Shown here: positions 1-9,647 of the stretch, piece after piece
How positions within the stretch are numbered: the first letter of the stretch is position 1
How the letters are laid out: every line of letters starts with the position of its first letter
Origin: Planomicrobium sp. CPCC 101079
GTDB taxonomy: Bacteria; Bacillota; Bacilli; Bacillales_A; Planococcaceae
Reading direction: 5' to 3'
Length of the DNA: 64,000 nucleotides
Assembly (NCBI RefSeq): GCF_007859275.1
Contig: NZ_VOHC01000030.1
Coordinates: forward strand, 180,364-244,363
The notes under the pieces: model-generated
Told to the model about the DNA's origin: nothing
Seen by the model: the letters and a program-made list of their open reading frames with translations, nothing else
Databases searched by the model: none
Position numbers and translations under genes: made by a program

Positions 1-2
1 TC

Positions 3-1049
3 GCCGGCACGGTCCGTGACGATCTTGCCAAAGACCGCGTGAACCTGGAAAACGAAGCGGCGGCTTTCGCCAAGAATCAGCAAACCGCAAAGAACGTCGG
101 GATTCCAGCCATTGCGATTGGCGGCGTTTTGCTGCTGGCCGGGGCTCTAGCATTATGGCTGCGCGCTTCCCAGCGGAAACGGCAAGTCCGCAAGACCCCG
201 TATGAATTTTTTGTACCGAAAGAGTCGATGAGCATTCCGGCGCTGCTTTATTTCACGAACTCGGTGTTCCTGTCTCCGAACGCCATATCGGCAGCCATCA
301 TGGAGCTTATGCGAAAAGGCAATATCCGGCAGCTCACGGGAGATCATTTTGAGCTGATCCACCGAAAAACCGATCATGCTCATGAAGCCACTTTGATCCA
401 GCTGTTATTCGACCGCATCGGCGACGGCCAGGAATTCACGCTCCAGCAAGTGGAAGAATTCACGAAAAACGAACTTAATCACGCGGAGTATAACGACGCC
501 ATCGCCGAATGGAACAAAGGCGTCAGCCTTGAAGTGAAAGAAAAAGACTACTACGAGAAGCACACGGATCTGCGCGGGGTTGCCGGCATCCTGAGTGCCG
601 TGTTCATCGGACTCGCGATCTATACCGGCATCTACGAACTGTTTCCATGGATGGCTGCTGCCATCGCGCTGGCAATGCTCGCGTTTGGTGTCGCCATCAG
701 CTATTCGCCCCTTACGCTTGAAGGACATGAAATCCGCTTTAACTGGCGCAACCTGAAAGCGGCCATGCAAAATTTGCCCGCGGAGCAATGGGACCGGCTG
801 ACGCTGGATGAAAAGCAGCGCGCCTATGCCTACCTGCTCGGCAGCGACCCTAAAACCGCCGAGCGGAAAGCAGCAGCCTTCACTTCCGTTCAAGCGGCAG
901 CTGACGACTCAAGCTTTGTCATGAACCCGATATTCCTGACAGCCATCTTTGTGTCTGCCGGTTCGACCACTACAGCCAGCGCAAGCGGCGGCACGGCCGG
1001 TTCCGGTGCAGGAGTCGGCGGCGGGGGCGGCGGATCTGGAGCATTTTGA
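3..1049 (+). CDS. DUF2207-type membrane protein, C-terminal part
   Basis: The reading frame is open from base 3, so the gene starts upstream of the window and only its C-terminal 348 or so residues are present. Three hydrophobic segments are visible: one starting about 30 residues in, and a closely spaced pair around 190-235. Between the first and the pair is a soluble charged domain with a winged-helix-like look. The protein ends in a low-complexity Gly/Ser tail (GGGGGGSGAF). A Gly-rich tail after such a layout is characteristic of DUF2207 (YciQ-like) predicted membrane proteins, which have no established function. A good terminator follows about 100 bases downstream. The family call is from memory of the architecture; the N-terminal DUF2207 domain itself lies outside the window. 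Confidence 0.7.
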   Translation, partial: AGTVRDDLAKDRVNLENEAAAFAKNQQTAKNVGIPAIAIGGVLLLAGALALWLRASQRKRQVRKTPYEFFVPKESMSIPALLYFTNSVFLSPNAISAAIMELMRKGNIRQLTGDHFELIHRKTDHAHEATLIQLLFDRIGDGQEFTLQQVEEFTKNELNHAEYNDAIAEWNKGVSLEVKEKDYYEKHTDLRGVAGILSAVFIGLAIYTGIYELFPWMAAAIALAMLAFGVAISYSPLTLEGHEIRFNWRNLKAAMQNLPAEQWDRLTLDEKQRAYAYLLGSDPKTAERKAAAFTSVQAAADDSSFVMNPIFLTAIFVSAGSTTTASASGGTAGSGAGVGGGGGGSGAF

Positions 1050-1148
1050 ATCAAGGCATTAAAACAAGTTGCAAGCCGCAACCAGAAATCCATTTTTGTT
1101 GGGCCTACTTGCGGCTGATTACATTTCCTATGTTATTAAATGCGGACG

Positions 1149-1187
1149 CCACCTTCGAAATTTGTTGATTTCAAGGTGGTGTTTTTA
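1149..1187 (+). terminator. Intrinsic terminator after the DUF2207 gene
   Basis: CACCTTcGAAAT pairs with ATTTCAAGGTG across a short loop and is followed by a T-run. It separates the DUF2207 gene from the sigma factor operon. Confidence 0.8.
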
Positions 1188-1212
1188 TTGCAATAAATAT
1201 TTTCATGTCCCA

Positions 1213-1239
1213 TGAACTTTTTCGGCGCTGCTGTGTCTA
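1213..1239 (+). promoter_or_regulatory. Candidate ECF-sigma promoter (autoregulatory)
   Basis: TGAAC at 1213-1217 is separated by 16 bases from TGTCTA at 1234-1239. The spacing and AAC core match the TGAAAC-N16-CGTC pattern used by Bacillus ECF sigma factors such as SigW, SigV and SigM. It lies just upstream of an ECF sigma gene, as expected for positive autoregulation. The -10 starts with T instead of C, so the match is good but not perfect. Confidence 0.5.
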
Positions 1240-1271
1240 ATGTATAACAAGAGAGAAATGAGGTGTTGGCT

Positions 1272-1790
1272 GTGGACGAAATCGAAGTCGCCCGAAAAGC
1301 GGTACAAGGCGACGAAGAAGCATTTGTCGCTTTGATGCAACTACATAAAGAAGCGTTGCTGCGGACGGCTTTGGCTTTCCTGAAAAACGAACACGAGGCG
1401 CTCGAAGCCCTGCAGGAAACGACTTACCGGGCGTTCAAGAAAATACATACTTTGAAAGAGCCTTCCTACGCAAAAACCTGGCTGATCCGCATCATGATCA
1501 ATTATTGCCAGGACCAGATAAAAAAAGATAAACGGCATATCAGAAATGGACAAGCTGCCGATTCTTCCGTCTCAGACGATTTGGCGCAGCTTGAATTGCA
1601 GGAAGCTTTGAGCACGCTGTCCCCTACCGAGCAGCAATTGATTTACATGAAATATTTTCAGGACGTCAAGATCAAAGACATCGCGGCCATCGAGAAGATT
1701 CCGGAAGGCACCGTGAAATCCCGGCTGCACAAAACCTTGCGGCGGCTTCGCAGCCATTTTGAAGGCAAAGGAGAGATTGACCATGTATGA
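1272..1790 (+). CDS. ECF-type RNA polymerase sigma factor
   Basis: A 172-residue sigma-70 family protein. Region 2 is in the first half (DEEAFVALMQLHKEALLRTA, then a YRAFKKI/AKTWLIRI core-binding and -10 recognition section). Region 4 is near residues 110-165, with the helix-turn-helix YFQDVKIKDIAAIEKIPEGT followed by VKSRLHKTLRRLR. Length and lack of region 3 are typical of ECF sigmas. The GTG at 1272 is chosen because GAGGTG lies six bases upstream; TTG 1266 and GTG 1263 are in frame but sit inside that site. The gene overlaps the next gene by 8 bases. The partner is a DUF4179 protein, the usual anti-sigma arrangement of SigV/SigI-like modules in Bacillales. The inducing signal cannot be read from the sequence. 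Confidence 0.92.
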   Translation: MDEIEVARKAVQGDEEAFVALMQLHKEALLRTALAFLKNEHEALEALQETTYRAFKKIHTLKEPSYAKTWLIRIMINYCQDQIKKDKRHIRNGQAADSSVSDDLAQLELQEALSTLSPTEQQLIYMKYFQDVKIKDIAAIEKIPEGTVKSRLHKTLRRLRSHFEGKGEIDHV

Positions 1791-3114
1791 GAAAGAGGAA
1801 CAGAAATTGAATAATTTCAAAGGCCACTTGGAACAGATCCCTCTGTCTTTAGATGCTGCAGACGACGCCATCATGCAGGGACTCGAGCGGGCAAAGCGCG
1901 AAAAAAAGCAAATCCGTGCCAATCGCAAACGGATGCTTTGGAGCCTGGCTGCAGCTGCACTCCTCATTCTTACGTTAGTGACGACAATCCGTGTGTCCCC
2001 CGCTTTTGCTAACGCAGTCGCGTCGATTCCCGGACTGGAGAAATTCGTCGAGCTGATCCAAAACGACAAGGGCTTGAGCGCGGTATTTGAAAACGACTAT
2101 TACCAGCCAATCGGCGAATCGCAAACCATCGGGAATGCGACATTAACAGTGGACGGCGTCATTCTGGACGAGTCGGGAATGAATATTTTCTATACCATTG
2201 AATCGACGGTGGACATGGACGACATCACCATCCTCGCGCCTGTTCTGGAGAATCAGCAAGAAGTTCCGCCTTCCAGCATTTCATTCAATCATCCGATTTC
2301 CCAGGAAGATTCACCGAAAATCTATCGAGATATCCTGGGCTTTACGTTTGAAGAACCGGTGAGGTTTGAAGATTTAGCATTCACACTTGATCTGAAAACG
2401 AAATTAGACGGCAAAGAAGTCGACTTTTCCGTGCCATTCGCAGTGCCCGAGAATGTGAAATCCAGCGTCACTTATGAGATGAACGAAGAAGTGGAAGTGG
2501 AAGGACAGAAGTTCACCATTGAAAACGTGACAATCCACCCGCTGCGTGTCGGAGTGAAGATTGCATTCGATCCGGCTAACACAAAAAAAATCCTTCAGTT
2601 CGAGGATATGCGCCTGGAGGATGAAAACGGCGAAATCTGGAGCTCTATCTCAAACGGAATTTCGGCCCATGGCGATATCGACGACGGCGAGCTGACTTAT
2701 TTCCTTCAAAGCAATTACTTCGAGAAACCCGAAGAGCTGTACCTGCGCATCAATAAAATGCAGGCGGTCGATCTGGAAGACGCTTATTTTTTAGTGGATA
2801 CCGATAAGGAGAAATTGCTTCATAGCCCGAAAGACGGCCGGTTGAAGCTGACCAAGGCAAGCCGGACTGGATTTGAAATGACCATGGAAGTGGAACAAAA
2901 ACCGGAACACATATATGGAATCGACAAGAAAATCACGGATGCCAATGGCGCCCTCATGGATCTGCAGCATTCGGGAATATCAGATGGATATGATGGCGTA
3001 CAAACCATTGATATCGGCTTTGAGGACAACGGCTACGCAAATCCGGTGAAAGTTGAATTGTTCGCCTACCCGAATTACATCAATGGCGATGTGAAGGTTG
3101 AATTGAAAAAATGA
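1783..3114 (+). CDS. DUF4179-type transmembrane anti-sigma factor
   Basis: A 443-residue protein starting at ATG 1783, with AAAGGAGAG upstream and an 8-base overlap with the sigma gene, so the two are translationally coupled. A cytoplasmic N-terminus of about 48 residues would bind the sigma factor. A single membrane segment (LWSLAAAALLILTLVTTI) lies near residues 47-65. The remaining ~375 residues are an extracytoplasmic beta-rich region; its first part resembles DUF4179, and the distal part repeats an immunoglobulin-like pattern. Membrane anti-sigmas of this layout hold the sigma factor until an envelope signal triggers release. Sigma binding is inferred from gene order. A bidirectional terminator follows the stop. 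Confidence 0.82.
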   Translation: MYEKEEQKLNNFKGHLEQIPLSLDAADDAIMQGLERAKREKKQIRANRKRMLWSLAAAALLILTLVTTIRVSPAFANAVASIPGLEKFVELIQNDKGLSAVFENDYYQPIGESQTIGNATLTVDGVILDESGMNIFYTIESTVDMDDITILAPVLENQQEVPPSSISFNHPISQEDSPKIYRDILGFTFEEPVRFEDLAFTLDLKTKLDGKEVDFSVPFAVPENVKSSVTYEMNEEVEVEGQKFTIENVTIHPLRVGVKIAFDPANTKKILQFEDMRLEDENGEIWSSISNGISAHGDIDDGELTYFLQSNYFEKPEELYLRINKMQAVDLEDAYFLVDTDKEKLLHSPKDGRLKLTKASRTGFEMTMEVEQKPEHIYGIDKKITDANGALMDLQHSGISDGYDGVQTIDIGFEDNGYANPVKVELFAYPNYINGDVKVELKK

Positions 3115-3121
3115 CAGTTTT

Positions 3122-3160
3122 AAAAGGCAGAGACCGGATGAGCGGTCTCTGCCTTTATGG
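3122..3160. terminator. Bidirectional intrinsic terminator
   Basis: AAAGGCAGAGACC pairs perfectly with GGTCTCTGCCTTT around a short loop, with A-tract and T-tract flanks. It serves the anti-sigma gene on the plus strand and the convergent gene on the minus strand. Confidence 0.85.
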
Positions 3161-3176
3161 TATTTCCAACTTACAT

Positions 3177-4421
3177 CTATTTGGGCACATACGCATAGAC
3201 TTTTTCTTCATCCGTAATTTCAAACAACAGCTCAGAAGGAACTTCTTGGGATGATATTTTTTGTTGGCTTATTTTCAAGGGAGCGACTTCTTTCAACGCC
3301 TCAAGATTTCTGTATTTCAACGCTTTTACGCCAAAGTGCAATTTCACTTTATAGTTTTCTTCGATATTATTCACTTTGCTTTCAATCACACCAATAATTT
3401 TATTGTTTTCAGCAATCACTTCATCTAAAGCTTGGGATCTCGAATTTTCTTCCTGGTAATTCCTTACTGCGGTCAGATAAGGCTCATAACATTCTTCAAT
3501 GAATTTTATGTTCAACAACACCAGTTCTTGTTTATTGTTGAATGTCTCAATCAGTCTCTTATAATCCTTTATGATTGCAGCTTCGCCCCATTTGCGGACA
3601 ACTTCATGTTCCTTCAATCGGTCAATGCTTTCGCCTATTCCATTAAGATCCTTATTCAGAACCTTCAAATCCTCAAGAGTGGCCGTGTAGAGATCTTCCA
3701 CTTTTTGATCTTCCACGCCGCCAAGCATGATGCCGTTGCTTCTGAAGCGCCCAATGACTTCCCGGAAATAACTGAACCTTGCTTCGATTTTTCCAGCAAA
3801 GTCATTGTCCCGGTTTTGCAATAACACATCTAATTTTCCTTCGATCTTTTTCAACGAACTCTGGATTTCAATCAATTGCTGCTGCCCGACCACAGCTGTC
3901 AGCAGATTGAAACTCGCGTGCGCCACCAGTTTCGGATCGATTTTCTTCACCAATGTCGCTTGTGCGTAAATCCCTTTTACGCCTTCTTTTTTAACCGCCG
4001 GGAGATACCCTTTGCCGTCTGCTTTTCCGATAAGATTCATGCTCTTATCCTTTAACCCTTTTACAACTTCAGGACTAAACTCCACCTTGTATGTTTTACG
4101 GTCTTGGATGACCCTTGCCCCCGCTTCAAGAGTACGCAGAAGATCCATCTTTAAAATTGCCGGAATTTCAATTTTTCTATATTGTTCTTTTACTGTGTCT
4201 TCATTTGGAACTTCTGAAACGCGGGGCACGAATTGTTCATAAGGATCTTCTTCTATAGGAGTTTCTTCTATATCTGGATCAGGTTCTTCAGTTTCTGCTT
4301 CATTTTCTTGAATCGATGCCTTTTCGCCATCGGAAGATGCTGCGTTTCTTCCTCTAAGGTAAATAAAAAGAGCGCCTATCAAAATCACCAAAACCACTGC
4401 TATTAGAAGGATATTCTCCAC
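3177..4421 (-). CDS. Membrane-anchored protein of unknown function
   Basis: A 414-residue protein. A single hydrophobic segment at residues 4-22 is followed by positive charges (RGRNAA), so the bulk is probably anchored by its N-terminus. Next comes an acidic, probably disordered stretch (about 30-75, rich in Glu, Asp and Pro). A long largely helical region (about 170-370) follows with heptad-like spacing of Leu/Ile and Lys/Glu, suggesting coiled coil. I recognise no catalytic motif and no family. It stands alone, convergent with the sigma operon, with a bidirectional terminator between them. Confidence 0.75.
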   Translation of the reverse strand: MENILLIAVVLVILIGALFIYLRGRNAASSDGEKASIQENEAETEEPDPDIEETPIEEDPYEQFVPRVSEVPNEDTVKEQYRKIEIPAILKMDLLRTLEAGARVIQDRKTYKVEFSPEVVKGLKDKSMNLIGKADGKGYLPAVKKEGVKGIYAQATLVKKIDPKLVAHASFNLLTAVVGQQQLIEIQSSLKKIEGKLDVLLQNRDNDFAGKIEARFSYFREVIGRFRSNGIMLGGVEDQKVEDLYTATLEDLKVLNKDLNGIGESIDRLKEHEVVRKWGEAAIIKDYKRLIETFNNKQELVLLNIKFIEECYEPYLTAVRNYQEENSRSQALDEVIAENNKIIGVIESKVNNIEENYKVKLHFGVKALKYRNLEALKEVAPLKISQQKISSQEVPSELLFEITDEEKVYAYVPK

Positions 4422-4662
4422 ACGCTAACCCTCATCTCTTTTAATTTGCTTTGAAATGGATCTAAGCAATATTGTAATTTTTCTACCATTGTAATTACAG
4501 CTTGATTCATATACCTGCAAGTAAGTATTACTTATGCCTAGTTGATATGATTATAAGCAATAACACAGCTGCTTAACAGCACGCCGCTTTTAAATCCCCT
4601 CTATGGGTATTTGTTAAACTGCACTAGACGGCTTTTTGCTGTTATCACCTTGCCCTTCTAGC

Positions 4663-4687
4663 GTTTATCTCTATTCCTTCCGGGAAT
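4663..4687 (+). promoter_or_regulatory. Candidate SigB promoter
   Basis: GTTTAT at 4663-4668, a 13-base spacer, and GGGAAT at 4682-4687 match the general-stress consensus GTTTAA-N13-15-GGGTAT with one mismatch per box. The predicted start is about 25 bases before the small gene at 4720. A weaker GCTTTT-N13-GGGTAT pair sits upstream at 4586-4610. Confidence 0.5.
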
Positions 4688-4719
4688 ATAAAGAAAAACT
4701 GCTAAGAGAGGGGTATTTT

Positions 4720-4917
4720 ATGAGCCAGCACGAATCATCTACACAAGAAACAAACATTGAAAAAATGAACGAACTCGTTGAAGAAAAAAACAAGGAAACG
4801 TCGGAAAAACAACATTCCGATCCGCAAGCACAAAGAAACCAATCGTTGCAAGACCAGGCGCACACCCCAGATGAAAACAATAAACTAACGAACAGAAACA
4901 ATAACCGGACTCCCTGA
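4720..4917 (+). CDS. Small hydrophilic protein, probable general-stress protein
   Basis: A 65-residue protein. ATG 4720 is chosen because AGAGAGGGG lies upstream at good spacing; the frame is open further upstream but contains no other ribosome site. The product is almost entirely polar (Gln, Asn, Glu, Lys, Thr) with no hydrophobic core, so it is probably disordered. I recognise no family. A SigB-like promoter directly upstream and the composition are reminiscent of small SigB-dependent stress proteins; that role is an inference. A terminator follows about 90 bases after the stop. Confidence 0.7.
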   Translation: MSQHESSTQETNIEKMNELVEEKNKETSEKQHSDPQAQRNQSLQDQAHTPDENNKLTNRNNNRTP

Positions 4918-5003
4918 TCTGTTATTTCGGCTTTGTAATTTAAAATTTTTTCCAAGCAGCGGGTTCCGATTTCTATCGCTAAAATCCAAGAATGCAAACA
5001 ACA

Positions 5004-5048
5004 ACAACGACTAGCAAATTGTTCCTTAAATTGTTAGTCGTTTTTGTT
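5004..5048 (+). terminator. Intrinsic terminator
   Basis: ACGACTAGCAA pairs with TTGTTAGTCGT (one G-T pair), followed by a T-run. It ends the small hydrophilic-protein transcript. Confidence 0.75.
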
Positions 5049-5099
5049 TGTAATGTAAAATGCGCCCTGTTTATTTGGTCTAGGAATAAGGAGATAGCC

Positions 5100-6283
<1,184 letters not shown>

Positions 6284-6298
6284 CGGGAGGTCGCTTTC

Positions 6299-7444
6299 AT
6301 GAAAATTATGATCATCACCGAAACGTTCCTGCCCTCGACGGATGGGGTTGTGACCAGGCTGACCGCCTGTATCCGCTGGCTGCACAAAGACGGCCATGAA
6401 GTGCAGATTGTGGCGCCGGACCTCGGGGTCTATGAATTTGACGGTGCGGAAGTGAAAGGCGTCCCCGCCTACGCATTCTTTTTTTACCGTTCCAAAAAAT
6501 TTGCCTTCCCGAATAAAATCGTCAAAAAATACATCAAAGACTTCGACCCTGATGTAATCCATGTCGTCAACCCGGCGGTTGTCGGCTATTCCGGGGTCAA
6601 CTACGCCAAAAAATTGGATATCCCGTTGGTCGCTTCCTATCATACGAACATCCCCCAGTATATGACGTATTACAAGCTGGGGATGTTCAACGGACTAATG
6701 TGGTGGCATTTGCGGAAAATGCACAACAAAGCAGCGGTCAATCTTTGCACGTCCAATACCGTCCAACAGGAACTGACCGAAAGAGGCTTCGAACGGATGC
6801 AGCTCTGGAAACGCGGAGTGGATTTGGAAAAATTCAATCCCCGCCATTCCAGCGAGGCGATGAGAAATCTATTATCCGGCGGCAAAAAAGAAAAAATTCT
6901 TCTGCTCTATGTAGGCCGCTTGGCGGCTGAGAAAGAAATCGAGAAAATCCGCAGTATATTATTGGGATCTGACCGATTTTGCCTGGCGATTGTTGGAGAC
7001 GGCCCTCACCGCAGTTCGCTGGAAAAGCATTTCAATGGAACAGACACCGTCTTTACCGGCTTCCTGCACGGGGACGAACTGGCTTCCGCTTTTGCTTCTT
7101 CCGATGTTTTCGTCTTCCCTTCCACTACCGAGACATTGGGACTTGTGATTATGGAAGCGATGGCTTCCGGCCTGCCAATCATTGCGGCGGAAAGCGGACC
7201 GACGAAAGAACAAGTGGTTTCAGGAAGGAATGGCTTACTGTACGACAAGGAAGATCCCGCTAGCTTCCAAGAAACCATTTTACAGCTGGAAGATGAAAAC
7301 TTGCGCCGAACACTTGCGGAACAAGCTGTGATCGACGTATCGGAACTGGGCTGGGCAGCCGCTGCAGAACAAATACGCGACATCTACCTGCAAGTGGCTG
7401 AAGCCAAAAACAGCGTTTCTTCCAAGCCAGTGGAAACTTCGTAA
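6299..7444 (+). CDS. GT4-family glycosyltransferase, candidate sulfolipid synthase
   Basis: A 381-residue GT-B fold enzyme. The N-terminal acceptor domain begins ITETFLPSTDGVVTRL. The C-terminal Rossmann domain carries LLYVGRLAAEKEI, the VGDGP turn and the EX7E motif (ETLGLVIME), which contact the nucleotide-sugar donor. Relatives include SqdX/SQD2 (transferring sulfoquinovose to diacylglycerol) and PimB/MgtA-type mannosyltransferases. Position directly behind sqdB in an apparent operon favours the SqdX role, but the N-terminal motif is shared by many GT4 enzymes, so specificity is inferred from context. ATG 6299 has GGGAGGTCG upstream. Confidence 0.85.
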   Translation: MKIMIITETFLPSTDGVVTRLTACIRWLHKDGHEVQIVAPDLGVYEFDGAEVKGVPAYAFFFYRSKKFAFPNKIVKKYIKDFDPDVIHVVNPAVVGYSGVNYAKKLDIPLVASYHTNIPQYMTYYKLGMFNGLMWWHLRKMHNKAAVNLCTSNTVQQELTERGFERMQLWKRGVDLEKFNPRHSSEAMRNLLSGGKKEKILLLYVGRLAAEKEIEKIRSILLGSDRFCLAIVGDGPHRSSLEKHFNGTDTVFTGFLHGDELASAFASSDVFVFPSTTETLGLVIMEAMASGLPIIAAESGPTKEQVVSGRNGLLYDKEDPASFQETILQLEDENLRRTLAEQAVIDVSELGWAAAAEQIRDIYLQVAEAKNSVSSKPVETS

Positions 7445-7481
7445 ACGATTAAATTCCGGATTTTGAGAACAGAGGGATCGC

Positions 7482-7928
7482 ATGGAGCAAAAGCAAAAAA
7501 GGCGCACGCCTATTCAGACCCTGCAATTCAGCATCATTGGAATTGCAAACGCTGTTGTGGATATCGGTTCCCTGAATTTGCTGCTGTTCTTCTTTCCTAC
7601 TGACGAACGATGGATGCTGTCGATTTTAAACACGATCGCCTATTCATTAGCAGTGGCAAACAGCTATATATGGAATTCCCTCATCACTTTTCGCCACGCG
7701 GCGGAAGGCAGCGCCAAGCAGCGAATCGGCTTTGTCCTGCAAGGCGGCTTTAGCCTTTTGATCAATACCGGCATCTTTTTGGCAGCTAATGAAATTCTTA
7801 AGCTTTTCGGGATCCCTGACTGGCTCCGTTATAACCTTGCCAAAGGCATTGCGATGTTCTCATCTTTTACAGCCAGCTTTTTTATGATCAAATATCTGGT
7901 ATTCAAGGATTTTAAACAGAAGAAATGA
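7482..7928 (+). CDS. GtrA-family membrane protein
   Basis: A 148-residue protein with four predicted membrane segments (about 12-32, 42-60, 78-98, 112-134). It carries GtrA features: QFSIIGIANAVVDIG at the start, NSYIWNSLITF after the second helix, and YNLAKGIAMFSSFTASFFMIKYLVF near the end. GtrA proteins are thought to flip or accept lipid-linked sugars for cell-envelope glycosylation. As third gene of the sqdB operon (37 bases after the glycosyltransferase) it might move a glycolipid or its precursor across the membrane; that is inference. Start ATG 7482 has AGAGGGATC upstream. Confidence 0.88.
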   Translation: MEQKQKRRTPIQTLQFSIIGIANAVVDIGSLNLLLFFFPTDERWMLSILNTIAYSLAVANSYIWNSLITFRHAAEGSAKQRIGFVLQGGFSLLINTGIFLAANEILKLFGIPDWLRYNLAKGIAMFSSFTASFFMIKYLVFKDFKQKK

Positions 7929-7985
7929 ACTGATTGGGTTTGGTAATTTTCAAGCAGTTGAATGGACTATCCGAAAACTTCAAAA

Positions 7986-8069
7986 TACTTTCTGTTCTGG
8001 GGTGAATACTTTCCATTTCGAATAAAATACTTTCCAAAACAGCCTGTTTACTTTCCGTTCTCAAATTTC
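7986..8069 (+). repeat. Four-unit 21-bp periodic array (TACTTTC core)
   Basis: TACTTTC begins at 7986, 8007, 8028 and 8049, exactly every 21 bases. Each unit is roughly AAAATACTTTCC plus nine variable bases. Only the core is conserved. The array lies in the 3' region of the GtrA gene just before its terminator. Confidence 0.7.
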
Positions 8070-8079
8070 TCATCGTAAA

Positions 8080-8118
8080 GAGGATAACCCAGCACATAAT
8101 GGGTCATCCTCTTTTTTA
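8080..8118 (+). terminator. Intrinsic terminator of the sqdB operon
   Basis: GAGGATaACCC pairs with GGGTcATCCTC and is followed by six T residues. Confidence 0.8.
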
Positions 8119-8223
8119 TTCCTTATCGGGCTGCGCATCCTTCGCTGATGTTGTTAATTCAACTAAATTCTCGCTTCCCTAGCAAAACTGCTTTCGGAGA
8201 AACAAGCGCGGCATCCTTCAAGT

Positions 8224-8371
8224 TCACGCGTGATTCTTAGCGACATCCGTATACCGCTCTACTCGCTTTTTGAGGTCAGGTGTGATTTCCTTGTAATCAT
8301 TGTCAGCGGTTTTATAAGTTCTTTATTCGAATGGATTCAAGTGGTTCCATCGCTGCATAGAATGGATTCAT
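8224..8371 (-). pseudogene. Possible decayed gene fragment
   Basis: On the minus strand an ATG at 8371 opens a frame reading MNPFYAAMEPLESI, which runs into a stop. A shifted frame then continues with protein-like sequence (DYKEITPDLKKRVERYTDVA) to a TGA at 8224. Together they look like a short gene broken by one frameshift. I cannot name the family. The rest of 8119-8438 shows nothing else. Confidence 0.3.
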
Positions 8372-8438
8372 TATGGTAAATCATACTGTCTAGCTTCAAT
8401 TGTGTTCGGCGCATGGTTGATCTACACACCCGAATTTG

Positions 8439-8464
8439 ATTTAAACCCATGCTCTTTTGGGTAA
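8439..8464 (+). promoter_or_regulatory. Candidate SigB promoter
   Basis: ATTTAA at 8439-8444, 14 bases, GGGTAA at 8459-8464: close to GTTTAA-N13-15-GGGTAT and 37 bases before the reductase start. The match is moderate. Confidence 0.35.
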
Positions 8465-8501
8465 ACAGAAGTTTAGAATTCTATTTAGGAGGCGCAGCGC
8501 T

Positions 8502-9557
8502 ATGAAAAAAACAGCAGTGGTTGCTGGAGCTACAGGAGTTATCGGCAAATATATCATCGATTATTTCAAAGATCAGGAAGATTGGACAGTGATCGGCCTT
8601 GCCCGGAATATCCCGGAAGATGAGCCGAACGTCCGCTATATCTCCGTGAATATGCTGGAGCCGGATGAGATGAACCTAAAATTATCCTCACTTGGGGATG
8701 CAACTCATTTTATCTACGCGGCCTATCAAGACTATGAAGCGGATCCTCAGCAGCAAGTTGACGTGAACTTGGCCATGTTCAAAAACACATTGGATGCGAT
8801 AGAGGAAAATGCGCCTGCTCTGGAGCGGGTCATTTTGATGCAAGGAGCCAAAGCATACGGCGTTCACCTTGGGCCGATCAAGACACCTGCCAAAGAAACC
8901 GATGCACGCCACATGCCGCCAAACTTCTATTACGACCAGGAGGACTATATGCGGGAAGCCCAGCTAGGCAAGGAATGGACTTGGACCATTTTGCGGCCGG
9001 ATGTCGTATGTGGATTTTCAATTGGAAAACCGATGAACCTTGCGATGGTCATCGGCGCCTATGCAGCCATTTCAAAAGAGCTTGGCCTGCCGCTGCGCTT
9101 CCCTGGAAAAGCCTATCCGTTCCTTGCACAGATGACCGATGCCACGTTGCTCGCACGCTGCACACTTTGGGCAGCATTAGAAGAAAGATGCGCATTTGAA
9201 ACGTTCAATGTAACAAATGGCGATTTTTTCCGGTGGGAAGATATGTGGAAACAGATTGCCGATTTTTTCGGTATGGAATCCGCCCCGCCGAAACCGCCGA
9301 TCTCGTTGACACGCATGATGGCGGATAAAGAAAAATTGTGGCAGCAGATGGTGGAAAAGTATGATTTGCAGGACATTCCCTATCAGAAACTCGCTCTTTG
9401 GGGATTCGGGGATTTCATCTTTAATTGCGATTACGATGTCATGTCGGATACGACGAAACTTCGGAAATTCGGTTTTTTAGAGTTCGTCGACACCGAAGAA
9501 ATGTTTTTGAAACTCTTCACTGAGTTCCAGGAAAGCAACGTGTTGCCCCGTATATAA
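8502..9557 (+). CDS. PRISE-type SDR reductase (progesterone 5-beta-reductase-like)
   Basis: A 351-residue NAD(P)-dependent extended/atypical SDR. The Rossmann motif GATGVIG is at residues 9-15. The signature NFYYDQED, containing the catalytic Tyr, and the upstream QGAKAYGVH with the catalytic Lys are those of the PRISE family (progesterone 5-beta-reductase/iridoid synthase-like), which reduce activated C=C bonds of enones. DATHFIYAAYQDY and ILRPDVVCGFS also fit. The physiological substrate in bacteria is unknown. ATG 8502 is chosen because AGGAGG lies upstream; the frame extends 15 codons further without a ribosome site. Monocistronic in appearance. Confidence 0.85.
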   Translation: MKKTAVVAGATGVIGKYIIDYFKDQEDWTVIGLARNIPEDEPNVRYISVNMLEPDEMNLKLSSLGDATHFIYAAYQDYEADPQQQVDVNLAMFKNTLDAIEENAPALERVILMQGAKAYGVHLGPIKTPAKETDARHMPPNFYYDQEDYMREAQLGKEWTWTILRPDVVCGFSIGKPMNLAMVIGAYAAISKELGLPLRFPGKAYPFLAQMTDATLLARCTLWAALEERCAFETFNVTNGDFFRWEDMWKQIADFFGMESAPPKPPISLTRMMADKEKLWQQMVEKYDLQDIPYQKLALWGFGDFIFNCDYDVMSDTTKLRKFGFLEFVDTEEMFLKLFTEFQESNVLPRI

Positions 9558-9647
9558 GCAAGCGTCAAACAGCTGTTTACCCAAATCGACAGCAGAAGGA
9601 AATCGAATCATTCAAGAAACTGAAAGCATGCTTAAGGAGGATGAAAA

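Noticed and set aside
6299..7444. Firm assignment of the glycosyltransferase as SqdX
   Set aside because: The N-terminal motif is shared by PimB/MgtA-type enzymes; only the operon context supports SqdX, so no symbol was given.
7912..8097. Minus-strand 61-codon frame after the GtrA gene
   Set aside because: It covers the TACTTTC array and terminator; no ribosome site.
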